Of a stretch of DNA of 64,000 bases, positions 1 through 11,185 are shown piece by piece; positions within the stretch are counted from its first letter, which is position 1, and every line of letters starts with the position of its first letter. The stretch spans positions 51,458,626 to 51,522,625 of the forward strand of contig CM070505.1 of NCBI GenBank assembly GCA_036346375.1. The letters are read 5' to 3'. The position numbers were made by a program, and so were the translations under genes. The notes beneath the pieces are model-generated. The model saw only the letters and a list, made by a program, of their open reading frames with translations. It was not told the origin of the DNA and made no database searches. This DNA is from Guadua angustifolia (Eukaryota > Streptophyta > Magnoliopsida > Poales > Poaceae).

Positions 1-117
1 TCTACCTAAAGAGGGTGTGAGGCCGACGCCGGTGTACGAAGGACCCCATCGCCAACCGCAAGAAGGAGACTCCGAGCCGGACGACTCGAGGTTGACGAGG
101 AGGCCATCGCCTCATCC
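1..117 (+). pseudogene. Fragment of a gypsy-associated antisense ORF
   Basis: About 115 bases match 16380-16487 of this window closely, including a shared stretch covering accgcaagaaggagactccg and the following gacgactcgag. In the longer copy this belongs to the + strand ORF of gypsy-1 that resembles the PF04195 (putative gypsy-type transposon) proteins. The match is cut by the window start and ends abruptly near 117, where AT-rich DNA begins. It is a truncated remnant of the same element family. Confidence 0.7.
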
Positions 118-957
118 ATTTTTGGTTGTAAATTTTCAAAATTATATTTATTATTAAATTGCAAATACTACCTTATACAAAGAAGCCATGTCCTTTTTCT
201 TTGGAATAAGCTTGTATATAGTTATATTAGACTTGTTCTATATGCACAACTTGTTGAATACTCTATATGCCAACCCTTGCAATAATCAATTAGATGGAAA
301 AGAAGAGCCAACACCAACTCCTGAGGAGTACCATGATAAGATTGGTTACTAGTATTCGAGCCTTGTCAATTGCCTATGGTGGTCGATTGTGTGGCCCTGA
401 AGTTTCTATTCAGCTACAATTTATCTTATTTAGTGAACTCGAATATAGGTCATCACACTATCTATTTATTTACCAAATCTAGTCATTTATTACTATTACA
501 TTATATGTGGAGTTGATATTTCATCTATATTGCCACTATATGCACTAGTGTGATCTTGAACTAGTGCAATATACATAGAGGATCCAAATTTGTATATTCA
601 AACCCGATAGAAGACATGGGGTTCCCAAGCTTGGACTTTACATGCTTGGGAGCATGGTTCTAAGGTTTATTATTGTTTTTGTTGTTTTTTATGTTGTTAT
701 GCAAACTCCCGTTAGTATTGTATGTTTAGTAGATGTGTTAATTGTTTTAGAATACTTTTTAAAATTATAGTTAAAATTATGTTGAAAGTAATGAAAATAT
801 AAATAATGGTAATATCTTGAGAATATGAAGTTGGGGATGTTACAGCCAAAGAAACAAATAAAGAGCTAACTAATGGTCTAATAGAAAAAGACCAAAACTC
901 ACGAGAGAATGGCTCATAAACTATTGTCAACCGAGCCACCTTCCCAAATTCGATCCT
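118..957. other. AT-rich intergenic DNA without a recognised gene
   Basis: Low-GC sequence with only short chance ORFs and no splice-delimited coding stretch. It ends at the TTA flanking the MITE. Nothing else can be supported. Confidence 0.6.
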
Positions 958-960
958 TTA

Positions 961-1104
961 GGTTGTGTTTGGTTGGGGGATGATATTGAATAAGATAGGA
1001 TGATCCTATATCATTTGGTTCTATTGTTTTGAGCGAATGGAATGGTTCAAAGATCTATAGGGATATTCCTTAAATTTGTATCTTACCATCCAAGACAGGA
1101 TGGT
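961..1104. mobile_element. Left half of a Tourist-like MITE
   Basis: It starts GGTTGTGTTTGGTT directly after TTA (958-960). The right half (7100-7183) ends with the near-complement AACCAAACACACCC followed by TTA (7184-7186). A terminal inverted repeat of this form with a 3-bp TTA duplication is the signature of PIF/Harbinger-derived Tourist MITEs. The two halves together are about 228 bp, a normal MITE length. The element was split by the copia insertion. Confidence 0.75.
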
Positions 1105-2022
1105 TGTTGGATTATTTGGGCCAAGCCCATTTAATTGAGATAAATAATTCCTAGAAAATCTCAAAAGCCCACCTCATGAGGAGGCATGTGCACTAACAAT
1201 AGTACCACATTGCTAGCCTAAAGTGGTGAACACTAGTTTATATAGTGGGGTGGATCCACCATGGTAGAACCATGTGGGAGAGAGGAGGAAAAATACACGC
1301 CACAGAGCCTGCCCGCCTCACCGGCCGGGCCGGGCTTGGGTACGGGTCGGGCGGGGTGGAGGGCGCGGCCAAGGACCTGAATGGTCGCCAAAATTCGTCC
1401 AAGGCCTTGTGCACGAGCCTTTTTGCGTTTATTCTTTTGCTACTATTGTCATGGTTGCAGATGAGATAAGGAACTAATGCATCCGATCGTGGCACGCCTC
1501 GAGTCACGCTCGTCACGACTATCCCTATATATATCGTGCCCGCCACCGTGGGAAAAATATGTAACACCTTGAGTTAGGGTTTTGCCACCTCGCCGCCACG
1601 CCGCCATCGTAGTTTCTCCATCCCAAACGCCGACGCACTTGCGATCGGGAGAGCAGGTCTCCGTAACCCTTCGCCTTCGAGATCCGCACCGGAAGGGAGA
1701 ATAAGGTTTTTGGGAAGCGCCCACGCCACCGCCAAGATCTTCACCACGGCTCGCCTTCCCTTTCCTCGTGGACGCTGCCGCCAGCCGCCTCGCGACGCAC
1801 CATCATCAATGTCGCCCACGCCAACACCGGAATCGACCAACCACGCCGCTCCATCTTCTTCCCAAGACGTTCGATCCGTTCTAATCCCGTGGTTAATTAT
1901 GTCTATCAAGATGATCATGATGTTCGGATGCCTTAGTGTGTTAGAGAGATGCATGCTAGTTTCGTGATGCCGTTTCATGATCTATATTCGAATTTAACCT
2001 CAAACTATCTAATTATTCAACA
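1105..2022 (+). repeat. 5' LTR of the copia element (918 bp)
   Basis: It begins TGTTGGATTATTTGGG and ends TAATTATTCAACA. It matches 6385-7099 throughout, apart from a segment of about 190 bp around 1548-1739 that is absent from the 3' LTR. A TATA-like stretch lies at 1526-1534. Confidence 0.88.
1526..1534 (+). promoter_or_regulatory. TATA box in the copia 5' LTR
   Basis: The run TATATATAT is shared with the 3' LTR, where it reads ccctatatatacc near 6795. Its mid-LTR position is where the U3/R promoter is expected. Function is inferred only. Confidence 0.45.
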
Positions 2023-2059
2023 ATCCAAAAACCTTATTGTAGATAATTTCCGGATTAAC

Positions 2060-2860
2060 AATGGCTGGTTTTGCCGACGACCGAGGCCGGAATTAAATTT
2101 CTAGTGTGCACTTTAAGAGGTGGCAAGTCAAGGTCACGCCGCTTACCTATGAATGTATTCGGGGTAAAGGCAAGCTCGAAGGTGATCTTCTCCAGCGGAG
2201 AAGGTTTTTCCGGATGAAATACTCTTTCGGGATGCATTAAGCGTTTTTGCCGATCTTCCCGGTGATGTTACATGCACATAATGACGCGAAGGTGCGGGGA
2301 TACACCAATGCCAAGTTCTGCATCGGATGGAGTGGAACTGTATGTCATGGAAAACTTTCATGACTATAAGATGGGATAATTGCTATGTTGTAGAGCAAGC
2401 CCATGAGATACAAAGGCATTGTCAAGGAACTTGAACTCTTAGAATGTATCTTACCCGATCCTTTTGTTGCCGATTGCATCATTGCAAAATTGCATCCCGT
2501 GGAGGAGTTTTCGCACTACTCTAAAACATAAGAGGACAAAGATATCACCGAAAGTCCGATAGCCCCTTGATGTTGAAGAGAAGGCCTGGCTAAGGACTTC
2601 AATGGTAAGGAGACAAGGGCCACCAAAGACCAACATAGTTCGAAGAACTACGACAAGAACAAAGGGAAGAACAAGCCTAACAAGACTACCAACTTCAAGA
2701 AGAAGAAGATGAACAAGGTGAGCTGCCCCGCTTCACATGTGGTGAGGTCGGGTTTTCCAAGGAATGCCCATATCGTGCGCACCCCGAGGGAAAAAGGCCA
2801 ACAATGGACAAAGGCCCAAGGTCACAAACGGTGACCGCTAGCAACGCCGGAGAATAGGGT
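2060..2860 (+). pseudogene. copia gag remnant with zinc knuckle
   Basis: The structural protein gene of the copia element packages element RNA in virus-like particles. An ATG at 2060 opens a frame starting MAGFADDRG, typical of plant copia gag. Near 2710-2790 the sequence encodes a nucleocapsid-type Cys/His cluster (C-F-T-C-G-E-V-G-F-S-K-E-C), preceded by a lysine-rich stretch. Frameshifts interrupt it throughout, so no full protein can be made. The start choice is supported by its position just after the LTR. Confidence 0.7.
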
Positions 2861-2879
2861 ATGGTAATTTACCTTCGTG

Positions 2880-3230
2880 TTCTCAATATTTCCCAGCTTG
2901 GTGGATTGATACGGTGCTAATGTTCATGTGTGTTCGACATTAATATTTTCTTCTTATCGTCACTCCAGATTCCTCCGTCCCGATGGGGAATGGGTCACAT
3001 GCTTCGCTCATGGCATTGGCACCGTGGATCTCAAGTTTACTTGGGAAGATCTGCGTTGAAGAACGCAAGATGTCCTTCTATCAACAAGAATCTCGTTAGT
3101 GGCTCCCTTCTATGCAGATGGGTTTTAGTTTAGAGTCCAATAAAGTAGTTGTGTCAAGCATGGACTATTTATTGGTAAAGGCTATCGCGGAGGCTTGTTC
3201 CGCTTTTCCTTTCGGATTTCAAGAATAAGT
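2880..3230 (+). pseudogene. copia protease remnant
   Basis: About 2895-2930 encodes W-W-I-D-T-G-A-N-V-H, which contains the D-T/S-G-A core of retroviral-type aspartic proteases. The part to about 3230 encodes fragments resembling the post-active-site region of copia protease (V-P-S-I-N-K-N-L-V-S-G-S). Stops and shifts separate the pieces. The enzyme would cleave the element polyprotein. It lies between gag and integrase, as expected for copia. Confidence 0.7.
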
Positions 3231-3239
3231 CTGGGAACC

Positions 3240-4376
3240 ATATTTGTGGTAGTGTTAATTGATGCAGTATTTGGCACTCTCATTTATGTCACATTAATTT
3301 TGGTCTTATGAATCGGCTTTCCAAAGATGAGTTTAATTCCAAATTTCACTATTACCAAAGGTTCTAAGTGCTATAGTTGTGTGCAATCGGCAACCTCAAA
3401 AGCCTCAAGTTGGGCTAAGGAGAGAAACTTGGCACCTCTAGAACTCATACATTCCGACCTTGGAGATGAATGATGTGTTGACAAAGGGTGGAAAGACATA
3501 TTTCATGACATTGATTGATGATGCGACTAGATTTTGCTATGTTTACTTGTTGAAAACTTGGGACTAGACGCTAGACTACTTTGCGACTAGATTTTGCTAT
3601 GTTTACTTGTTGAAAACTAAGGACAGACGCTAGACTACTTTAAAATCTATAAAGTCAAGTTGAAAATCAACTAGAGAGAAAGATCAAACGCCTTAGATCG
3701 GATCATGGGGCGAATATGTTCCCAAAATCTTTGATGATTTCTATTGAACATGGTATTATTCATGAGAGGACACCTCCCTACCGCCCAAATCAAACGGGAT
3801 TGCCGAGGGAAAAATTGCACGCCGACCGACTTGGTGAACGCCATGTTAGACACCCTGGTTTATCTAAGGCATGGTGAGGGGAGGTTGGTTGACTTCATGT
3901 CATGTCCTAATAGAGTTCCTAATGTAAACATGGAGAAGACCCTTACGTGAAGTGGGTTGAAGAAAACCATCACTTTCTTACTTGGCACATGGGGATGCTT
4001 GGCAAAAGTCAATGTACCGATTAAAAAAGTGTAAGCTCGGCCTAAGACAATGGATTGTGTCTTTCTGGGATATGCTCAGCGGAGCATCGCTTATAGATTT
4101 GTAGTAGTTAAATCTGATGTGCCTGATATGTATGTTGATACTATTATGGAGTCTCGCGATGCTACATTTTTTGAGAATATGTTTCCGATGAAAGATATGC
4201 ATAGCATTTCCAATTTTCTTTCCGAGATAATTCCTAAAACTATTACACCTATTGAGTCTTCCGAGCAACCACCCGAGAAAGTCCTAAAGGAGGATGACAA
4301 TGAAGCTCCTAGAAAGAGCAAGAGACAGAGGATTGAAAAATCCTTTTGGGATGATTTCATTGTGTACCGTGGATGA
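3240..4376 (+). pseudogene. copia integrase remnant
   Basis: The integrase inserts element cDNA into the genome. Visible pieces are: the zinc-binding region near 3290-3450; the catalytic core start near 3450-3560 (L-I-H-S-D-L, then F-M-T-L-I-D-D-A-T-R-F); D-H-G-A-N-type sequence near 3700; and the C-terminal stretch 4050-4376, an open frame of 108 codons beginning M-D-C-V-F-L-G-Y-A. That last stretch matches the conserved region between integrase and RT in plant copia. A 60-bp tandem duplication (3522-3640) and several frameshifts break the gene. Confidence 0.8.
3522..3640. repeat. 60-bp direct tandem duplication within integrase
   Basis: gcgactagattttgctatgt and the next ~40 bases occur at 3522-3582 and again at 3583-3640 with a few differences. 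The duplication lies exactly in the integrase core. Confidence 0.85.
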
Positions 4377-4379
4377 TAC

Positions 4380-5350
4380 TCCCATGTCCACAGAGGCATA
4401 TGCATCTCCGATGCGATAATTGGAAAGAAGCGCCTGTAATGAAATGGACTCGATTCTCGCCAATGGGACTTGGGAGGTAACGAACGGCCCTATGGTTGTA
4501 AACCCGTGGGTTGTAAGTGGGTGTTCAAGAAGAAGCTTAGGCCTGATGGTACTATTGAGAAGTACAAGGCTTGACTTTAGGCTAAGGGTTACACCCAAAA
4601 AGAAGGCGAAGATTTCTTTTGATACTTATTCATCTCTTGCTAGAATGACCACCATTCAAGTATTACTTTCCCGGCGCCTCCGATGGTCTTCCGCCCATCG
4701 AATGGTCGGAAGACCGCCCTTAATAGAGAGTTAGATGAGGAAATTTACATGGAAACTCGATGGGTTTGTAGTAAAGGGTCAAGAGAGTAAGGTGTGTAAA
4801 TTATTGAAATCTTTGTATGACTTAAAACAAGCACCTAAGAAATGGCATGAGAAGTTTGACACCACTTTGACTTCTGCGAGCTTTGCCATTAATGAGGCTA
4901 ATAGATGTGTATACTATCGCTATGGTGGGGGTGAAGGAGTTATATTGTGCCTTTATGTGGACGATATACTGATCTTTGGCACAAATGTTGATGTGATCAA
5001 TGAGGTCAAGTCTTTCTTGTCAAAGAAATTTGATATGAAAGATCCGGGAGACACGGTAATTTAACATCAAGCTTATTCAGATGAGAGGGATTACTTTTTC
5101 GCAATCCCACTATGTGGAGAAGGTCTTGAGCCGGTTTGGCTTTATGGATAGCAAACCCTCTCCCACTCCTTATGATCCCAAGGGACACCGAGAAAGAATA
5201 AGAAAATTAGCTTAAACCAATTGAGATATTCTCGATTATCTGCTCACTCATGTATCTTATGTGCAACGAGACTGATATATCATTTGTTGGAGCAAATTGA
5301 GTAGGTTCATGTCAAACCCGGTTCTAATCATTGGCATGCATTTGAAAGGG
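4380..5350 (+). pseudogene. copia reverse transcriptase remnant
   Basis: The RNA-dependent DNA polymerase of the element. In order: N-G-T-W-E-V near 4460; G-C-K-W-V-F-K-K-K-L-R-P-D-G-T-I-E-K-type coding across frames near 4515-4600; L-Y-D-L-K-Q-A-P-K-K-W near 4815-4850; and the catalytic box L-Y-V-D-D-I-L-I-F-G near 4950-4980, with both aspartates intact. The best open stretch is 4735-5064. A frame break near 5060 and others upstream make it non-functional. Confidence 0.88.
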
Positions 5351-5760
5351 TAATGCGCTATTTGAAAGGTACTATGAGTTATGGGATTCACTATTCAGAC
5401 ACCTTGCAAGGCTTGAGGGATATAGTGACTGAACGATTTTGATGTTGATGAGCTCTATGCCACCGGGATATGTGTTTACCATTGGTGGTGGTGCAATGTC
5501 ATGGAGGTCTTGCAAAAGACCATTTTGACAAGGTCAACCATGTAGGCGGAGCTCATCGCTTTAGATACGACCATTGTAGAGGCAAGGCAGGAGCTTTGAT
5601 GGACTTGCTTTGGTTAAAAACCAATACCGCTATCCTTATGAACGTGATAATCAATCTGATTGCTAAAGTGAATAGTGCTAAGGATAATGCAAAGTCATCA
5701 AGACACGAAAAGATGACCAAGTATGTCAGAAATTGAGAAACTCGAGTAATAAGTGTGACT
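5350..5760 (+). pseudogene. copia RNase H remnant
   Basis: Around 5460-5530, frames encode G-Y-V-F-T-I-G-G-G-A-M-S-W, followed by R-S-C-K-type sequence typical of the copia RNase H core. The region follows RT and ends before the 3' non-coding part. It is broken by frameshifts. Confidence 0.7.
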
Positions 5761-6384
5761 TATATTCAAAAGATAAAAACCCGGCGATCCTTTATTTAAG
5801 GGTCTATCACGGAATGTGATAGAAGGTGAGAGAGAATGGGTATGAGACCCATATAAGTTGCCATAGTGGTAACTCCACCTTTGTGATCAAAGATCCCATG
5901 AATTAGATCCCGGTAAAACAAGCTATTGGCGAACCGAGGAGAGTAATTTACCCTTCTAAGTGAAGATGCAATACTCTCAAAAGGTCAGAAGGCGGATGGC
6001 GATATGCCTTAATGTGTTTCTATTGGCTTTAACTAGCAAGATGTCGCCCACGAACATTCTTGAAAGAACACACCTATATGAGCCCGATGTCTAAAGTCGC
6101 AGCCTATGAGACTCGGGTGATCTCTAGTAAGCTCATGAAGAGACCATGGAGTACGACTCATATGCTCCACCCATGGAGAAGGCTACCCAGCCGTGTATCG
6201 CTTATGACTTTGAGTGAAACCTGTTCACAAAAACTTGCAATTCAAGGTGTAGTCTATTGTTCTGTTGGGATGGGTGTAGCTTGGAGCTCTAGGCGGTTCA
6301 ACTTAATAGTCTCCACAAACGCTGGTATATTAAACAAAGGAGTATTGGCAAATCTCTAAATGGACTTTGAGATCTGGTGGGGAT
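5761..6384 (+). other. copia 3' non-coding region
   Basis: Lies between RNase H and the 3' LTR. No conserved ORF is seen. It ends in the purine-rich tract ggtggggat immediately before the LTR, the likely polypurine primer. Confidence 0.55.
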
Positions 6385-7099
6385 TGTTGGATTATTTGGG
6401 CAAGCCCATTTAATTGAGCCAAATAATTCCTAGAAAATCTCAAAAGCCCACCTCATGAAGAGGCATGTGCACTAACAATAGTACCACATTGTTAGACTAA
6501 AGTGGTGAACACTAGTTTATAAGTAGTGAATCCACCATGGTAGAACCATGTGGGAGAGAGGGAGGAAAATACACGCCCGCCGCCTTTGCCTCGCCGGGCC
6601 AGGCTCGGGCATGGGCCGGGGGAGGGGGGCGTGCGCACTGATGAATGGTTCCCAAATCCGGCCCGTGGCCTTGCGCAGATGCGCCTCCTTTTGCGTTTAT
6701 TCTTTTGCTACTCAGATTGTCGCGACAAGGATGAGATAAGGACTGTAATGCACTCGATCGGGCACGCCTTCGAGTCACGCTCGTCACGACTATCCCTATA
6801 TATACCTACCGCCACCTTCACCACGGCTCGCCTTCCTTGCTCCTCGCCGGGACGCCGCCGCCAAGCCCCTCGCGATGCACCATCATCAACGCCGCCCACG
6901 CTAACACCGCAATCCAACTTAACGCCGCTACATCTTCTTTCCGCCAAGACGTTCGATCTGTTCTAATCCCTTGATTAATTATGTCTATCAAGATGATCAT
7001 GATGTTCGATCGCCTAGTGTGTTGAGAGATGCATGCTAGTTTTAATGTCGTTTCATGATCTATATTCGAATTTAATCAAAACTGCCTAATTATTCAACA
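6385..7099 (+). repeat. 3' LTR of the copia element (715 bp)
   Basis: Direct repeat of 1105-2022 with the same TG...CA ends. It is about 200 bp shorter, mainly through one deletion that joins the two gccacc-containing sites flanking the missing segment. Confidence 0.88.
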
Positions 7100-7183
7100 A
7101 TGGCTTCATTCTGACAACCAAATACTTAAATGATATTTTTCTTAAATCATCATATACCGTTGATAAAGTAACCAAACACACCC
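7100..7183. mobile_element. Right half of the Tourist-like MITE
   Basis: Ends AACCAAACACACCC, the inverted partner of the terminus at 961, followed by the TTA duplication at 7184-7186. It begins with the copia target duplication ATGGC. Confidence 0.75.
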
Positions 7184-7186
7184 TTA

Positions 7187-8140
7187 AAGAGCCGGGCCCG
7201 AAGTTGGTTTATTAACTACTCGTTACCCGCATATACGATTGATTAATCGGGTTCACGAACGATACTACTCCAACCATTTTTTTATTTAATATTTATTTTA
7301 AATCTTTTTTTCAAAACTAATCGCCCGGGCAAAAAATTGCAAAATTACCCTCCCACCCCCGCCGGCAAGGCAGGCAGCCTTAACGGTCACCAAACGCCAC
7401 CCGACTGCTTATGCCAACGGTTAATGTCCGCCGCCATGGCCGGGCGATTGCTTGGGGCTAGGGCGATCGGCGGCATTTTAAACCCCTCGCAAGCGGCACT
7501 GTTCTCATTTCAACCGAAGGAGAGCAAGGCGAAATTAAGGCAAGGAAAGGAAGGAAGAAAAAGAGAAAGAGAGGAGAAGGGAAGAAAGAAAAGAAAGGAG
7601 AGGAAAAAGAAAAGGAAAAAAAAGGGAAAAAAGTTGATTCTTTGGTTTTATTAAGTTAAAAATTTTATATGTAATATTTAGAAATTTAATATAGTATTTA
7701 GTATTGTTTAGTATTTAGAAATTGTAGTATTTAGTTTATATTTTATGTGGTGATTTTTGTAGGTAATATTTAGAAATTAATGTAGTATGTAGTGTTTAGA
7801 AATATTAGGACTGTAGTATTTAGAAATATTGAGATTCCATGTAATAGAAATATTAGTCAATATTTAGAAAGATTAGGACAAACGAATAATATATAGTAGT
7901 AATTCCGTAATGAAAACAATGGGTAATCGAATTACTTATTTGTAGTCAATCACGTAACGCTAGAAATTAGTATGTTTAAAATATGGTAGGCTAGCAACAT
8001 ATCATCAATCACCGTATACGCTAGAAATTAGTAGAGTAAAAAAGTTGAAAATTTGAGGCAATTACAAATCAAGAGAGTAAAATTTGACAATATAATGTAA
8101 CATTTATATAGCGGTTAGATGGAGAAATGATGATTTTTTT
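7187..8140. other. Upstream region of the Mutator-like element
   Basis: Contains an AT-rich block (7277-7318) that recurs elsewhere in the window, then a GC-rich block (7325-7510), a purine-only tract of about 90 bases (7540-7635) and degenerate repeats of tagtatttagaaat (7665-7870). The ORF at 7337-7654 ends in the purine tract (Lys/Glu/Arg only) and is probably not a protein gene. It resembles the long non-coding terminal zone of a MULE. Confidence 0.4.
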
Positions 8141-8149
8141 TTCGACGTT

Positions 8150-10582
8150 GTGAAGGCGATGTCGGAGAAATTGTATTTTCAAATATTCTATGGAGATGGG
8201 GAGATAGCAAGGGACCGGATGGAGTCGATTTGTCGGCATTTTCAATACCATAACGGGGTATATCTAGGCCGAGAGATAGGACATAAGGGGTTTGTTGGAG
8301 TGGATGTTTTGATGTTCGGCTTTGGATACCCGTAATGTTCTAACATGGGTTAGAGCAAAGAGTAAGTCGCCGGGCATGACTTTTTTATGGAGAGCTAGTT
8401 CCTATTAACGCGACATCGGCATGGAGGAGCTATGTTGGGTACGAGAACGGGCCGGCCCATGTTGCCGGTAGATTGGTACTGTTACCTCCATCGGTGTCGG
8501 AGGTTCGTGATGTCGGGTAGATATTACGGAGGAGGCCAGGACAGACACGCAACAATGCGATGATGAAGGTGGCGAGGACCCCGAGAAGGGGCGACACGAG
8601 GTTGGTGGGCGATGGGATCGGGGCGAGGAGGCACTGGGCTGGGGTGGCCCGAGGGGAGGAGGTTGAGCACATAGTTGACTTGATGGAGGAGGAGAACCGG
8701 CGGATGAGGAAGTCCCTCGATGGCTAACGCCGACGAGGAGGAAAATACCCGAGGTGCCCGCCTCAGGCTGGGACTAATTATAATTTCAAGACCTAATAAT
8801 GAATGAAGGGAACAGAGATGCATGGGAGTATCATGAAAACGAGGTCCTAGGGGCCATATATAAAGACAAGGAGGCCGTGATGGATGGTGAAGTACGGTCA
8901 ATGTCTCTTCGCGGCAATTCAGGTAGTGAAGTCTAGCAAAAAGACTACGACATGAAGTGCGAGGACTCTGCCCATGGTGGGTGCATGCATACAAGGGGAA
9001 TGGAGGGACTATTGGAAATGTTCCATAGTGACGGAGCATAACCGCTTAATGGAGGAAGCGGAGCAGAACACCGGAATCCCCCACTTGGGTGGCAAATGTT
9101 TTTATGGTCGATCGGGACAATCTGCACCGCAGCCTCGATCCATTATCGAGCCTGGAGGAGAGGTTTCAAGACAAGATTAGCTACGGAAAGGCATGGAGAG
9201 CAAAAGAACAACTTTGCAAATACGGTTCGACATACGAGGCTTCTACGAAATATTCCACACTTGCTCGTGGCAATATCAAGTAGGAATCCCGGATCATCGA
9301 CCTTGCGGAGTTTCCCCATGGATGGTGCGGGCGCGGCGTGGGTCTTGCTGGGCCTTCTTCGCCTCGGTTATGCATAAATGCCTTCCGACAATCGCCGCCC
9401 GCCATTTGCATGGACCGGCACATTCCTCACAAGGAAATACAAGGGTTGATTCTAACCGAATCGCGGTAGACGCCAACAACTAGGTTCTACCCCGCATTCT
9501 TCGGGGGGGGAAAACACGGAGAGTCGGTAATCGGTTTCTTGAAAGAGTCAAGATGGCGCTTGTCCAGACCTCCTCGATGTATGTGTCATCCATGACCGAC
9601 CAGGGTTACCGAGGGCGATCGGGATATGCAACAAGGCTCCGACACCGGAGGCAAAGTGGCCGACCAAGAGGGTGGTATGAGGCACATGGGTGGCAATTTT
9701 TTCCCGTCAGAACAAGGAGCTTATGAACATGTTCAAGCCGGGCCGGCAAACAAAACCAACGGAGGAAGTTCGACCATTGAGAGGACGGGATGAACTAACC
9801 CAAAAGCAATCATAATCCAAGGGACGGCGCTTAGTTCATCGAGGAACCCTATGGTGTACCACGAGCAAGGAGATGACCCCACGTTTTAAGGCGGCCCCGA
9901 CCGACGACAAACATTCGGGCGAGGCCGGGACAAGCATAAAGAGTTTCATGGACGGATATGACACGAACCGTGGAGAAATGGTCCTTCCATGACGAGGGCG
10001 GTTCCCTTATGGAATAATGACAACCAACCCGTGGAGATTTACAACCGGTAATGAAAGGCGCGAGATGCCTTCCGGTGGGCATTGTTGAGGGTGTGTTACT
10101 AGGCACCCAAAGATATTTCGTTGCGACAAGGCCTACGCTGCATGTATGTTTGGACAATCGCCTGTCCTACTCGACGGTTGTCTCTACGCAATGGCCAACA
10201 AGACACAAGGCATGCAACATCGCTGACACCGAGAGTGGCATGGAAAGGAGGTACCACGGCAATGTGGTGACCGGGTCAAGAGGTGCCCACCGGAGAGGAC
10301 TTCCCATCTCGGCATACCCGAATCGCCGACCGCGAAAGTTTCCCGCCAGAAGCCACGCCCTGACTTGCCGTGCCAAGACGTGATTGCCGCAAAGAAGTAG
10401 ACACACCACCATGTCGACCGCACATCTCCCACTACTACTACAAGCAAAGTGTTTTCAACAAGTGGCATAACGAGGTGTATGGGTACCAAGTCGATGGATC
10501 GCTCACGGCGGCCCCCTCCGGGCATCGATGGGACCGACATCCAATGTTGAAGCAAAGCCCGGGCCGCAGACACGGGCGATAG
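8150..10582 (+). pseudogene. MULE (MuDR-type) transposase, frameshifted
   Basis: Cut-and-paste DDE transposase acting on MULE terminal repeats in the nucleus. Family landmarks appear in order across frames: S-Y-G-K-A-W-R-A-K-E-Q near 9177-9215; N-I-P-H-L-L-V-A-I near 9250-9280; F-W-A-F-F-A-S-V near 9350; the first-Asp region C-M-D, then K-Y-K-G-type sequence near 9405-9445, then A-V-D-A-N-N at 9466-9483; the second-Asp region C-V-I-H-D-R near 9578-9600; and M-T-T-N-L then M-K-G-A-R-C-L-P-V near 10016-10075. The C-terminal SWIM zinc-finger zone is near 10345-10430, followed by Y-Y-K-Q-S-V-F-N-K-W-H-N-E-V-Y-G-Y-Q. Many frameshifts rule out a functional product. The N-terminal part (8150-8940) is only weakly recognisable. 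Confidence 0.82.
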
Positions 10583-10621
10583 GGAACGATATGGACGATT
10601 CTGGCGGCCGTAATTGTGGAT

Positions 10622-10795
10622 GATGTAATTTTTATTCTATGTACCGCTTATTTGTTGTTCTGGCCAATGTAATTTTTTATTCTATGTACCGCTTAGTTGT
10701 TGTCCCCCAATGTAATTTGATTCTATGTACCCTTATTTGTTGTTCCCCGACATGTAATTTTTGGTTTATGTGCGGATCGAACATATATTTGAATA
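10622..10795. repeat. ~45-bp tandem repeat downstream of the transposase
   Basis: Four imperfect copies of atgtaattttttattctatg plus taccgcttatttgttgttcc begin near 10623, 10669, 10712 and 10754. It follows the transposase stop region directly and probably lies in its 3' UTR. Confidence 0.75.
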
Positions 10796-11185
10796 TGGAA
10801 CATTTCATTACTTTTTGTCCGCTTTTTTTTGCTTTCTAACCATGAATTTGCTTTTGTAACCACGCAGCAAAAGCATTTATGGCGAGAGTTGGGCGGTTGT
10901 CGAGGCTACTCCCGAGCCGCTAGACCAAAGACGGGACTTGACCCACCGGCCTAGGTTGTCCGTAGTTGAGGGTGGCGGGACCGGGGTGCCAAGGAGTTTC
11001 TTGGATCGACCCCTGGTTTCAAAAGAAGTCACCGACTTTACCTACTCTTTTACTTACTCGTTAATAGAATTTTAACGACGCTACACACTACGCGGCAGGT
11101 TACAAGTCACGGCCATTCCATTCTACCGGATGGTGGAGCAGACGATCGTGGAGGGCCCGGACGCCTCAAAGCTTTCAGACGATCG
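10796..11185. other. Spacer between the two MULE ORFs
   Basis: Mixed-GC sequence, no conserved ORF and no recognisable motif. Confidence 0.4.

Larger units (their letters stand above)
1105..7099 (+). mobile_element. Degenerate Ty1/copia LTR retrotransposon
   Basis: Two direct LTRs (1105-2022 and 6385-7099), both TGTTGG...TTCAACA, bracket a gag-pol region on + in copia order: gag, protease, integrase, reverse transcriptase, RNase H. The flanks are ATGGT (1100-1104) and ATGGC (7100-7104), a target duplication with one mismatch. The reading frame is broken many times, so the element is dead. No tRNA primer-binding site is visible after the 5' LTR, while a purine run (ggtgggga) precedes the 3' LTR. 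The target was a Tourist-like MITE. Confidence 0.9.

Noticed and set aside
830..847. Short match gttggggatgttaca to the right end of the 4.8-kb insertion
   Set aside because: Too short and without flanking similarity to call a second copy.
7337..7654. 105-codon ORF with Lys/Glu/Arg-only tail
   Set aside because: The tail is the translation of a purine-only tract and there is no domain or splice support. More likely it is non-coding MULE sequence.
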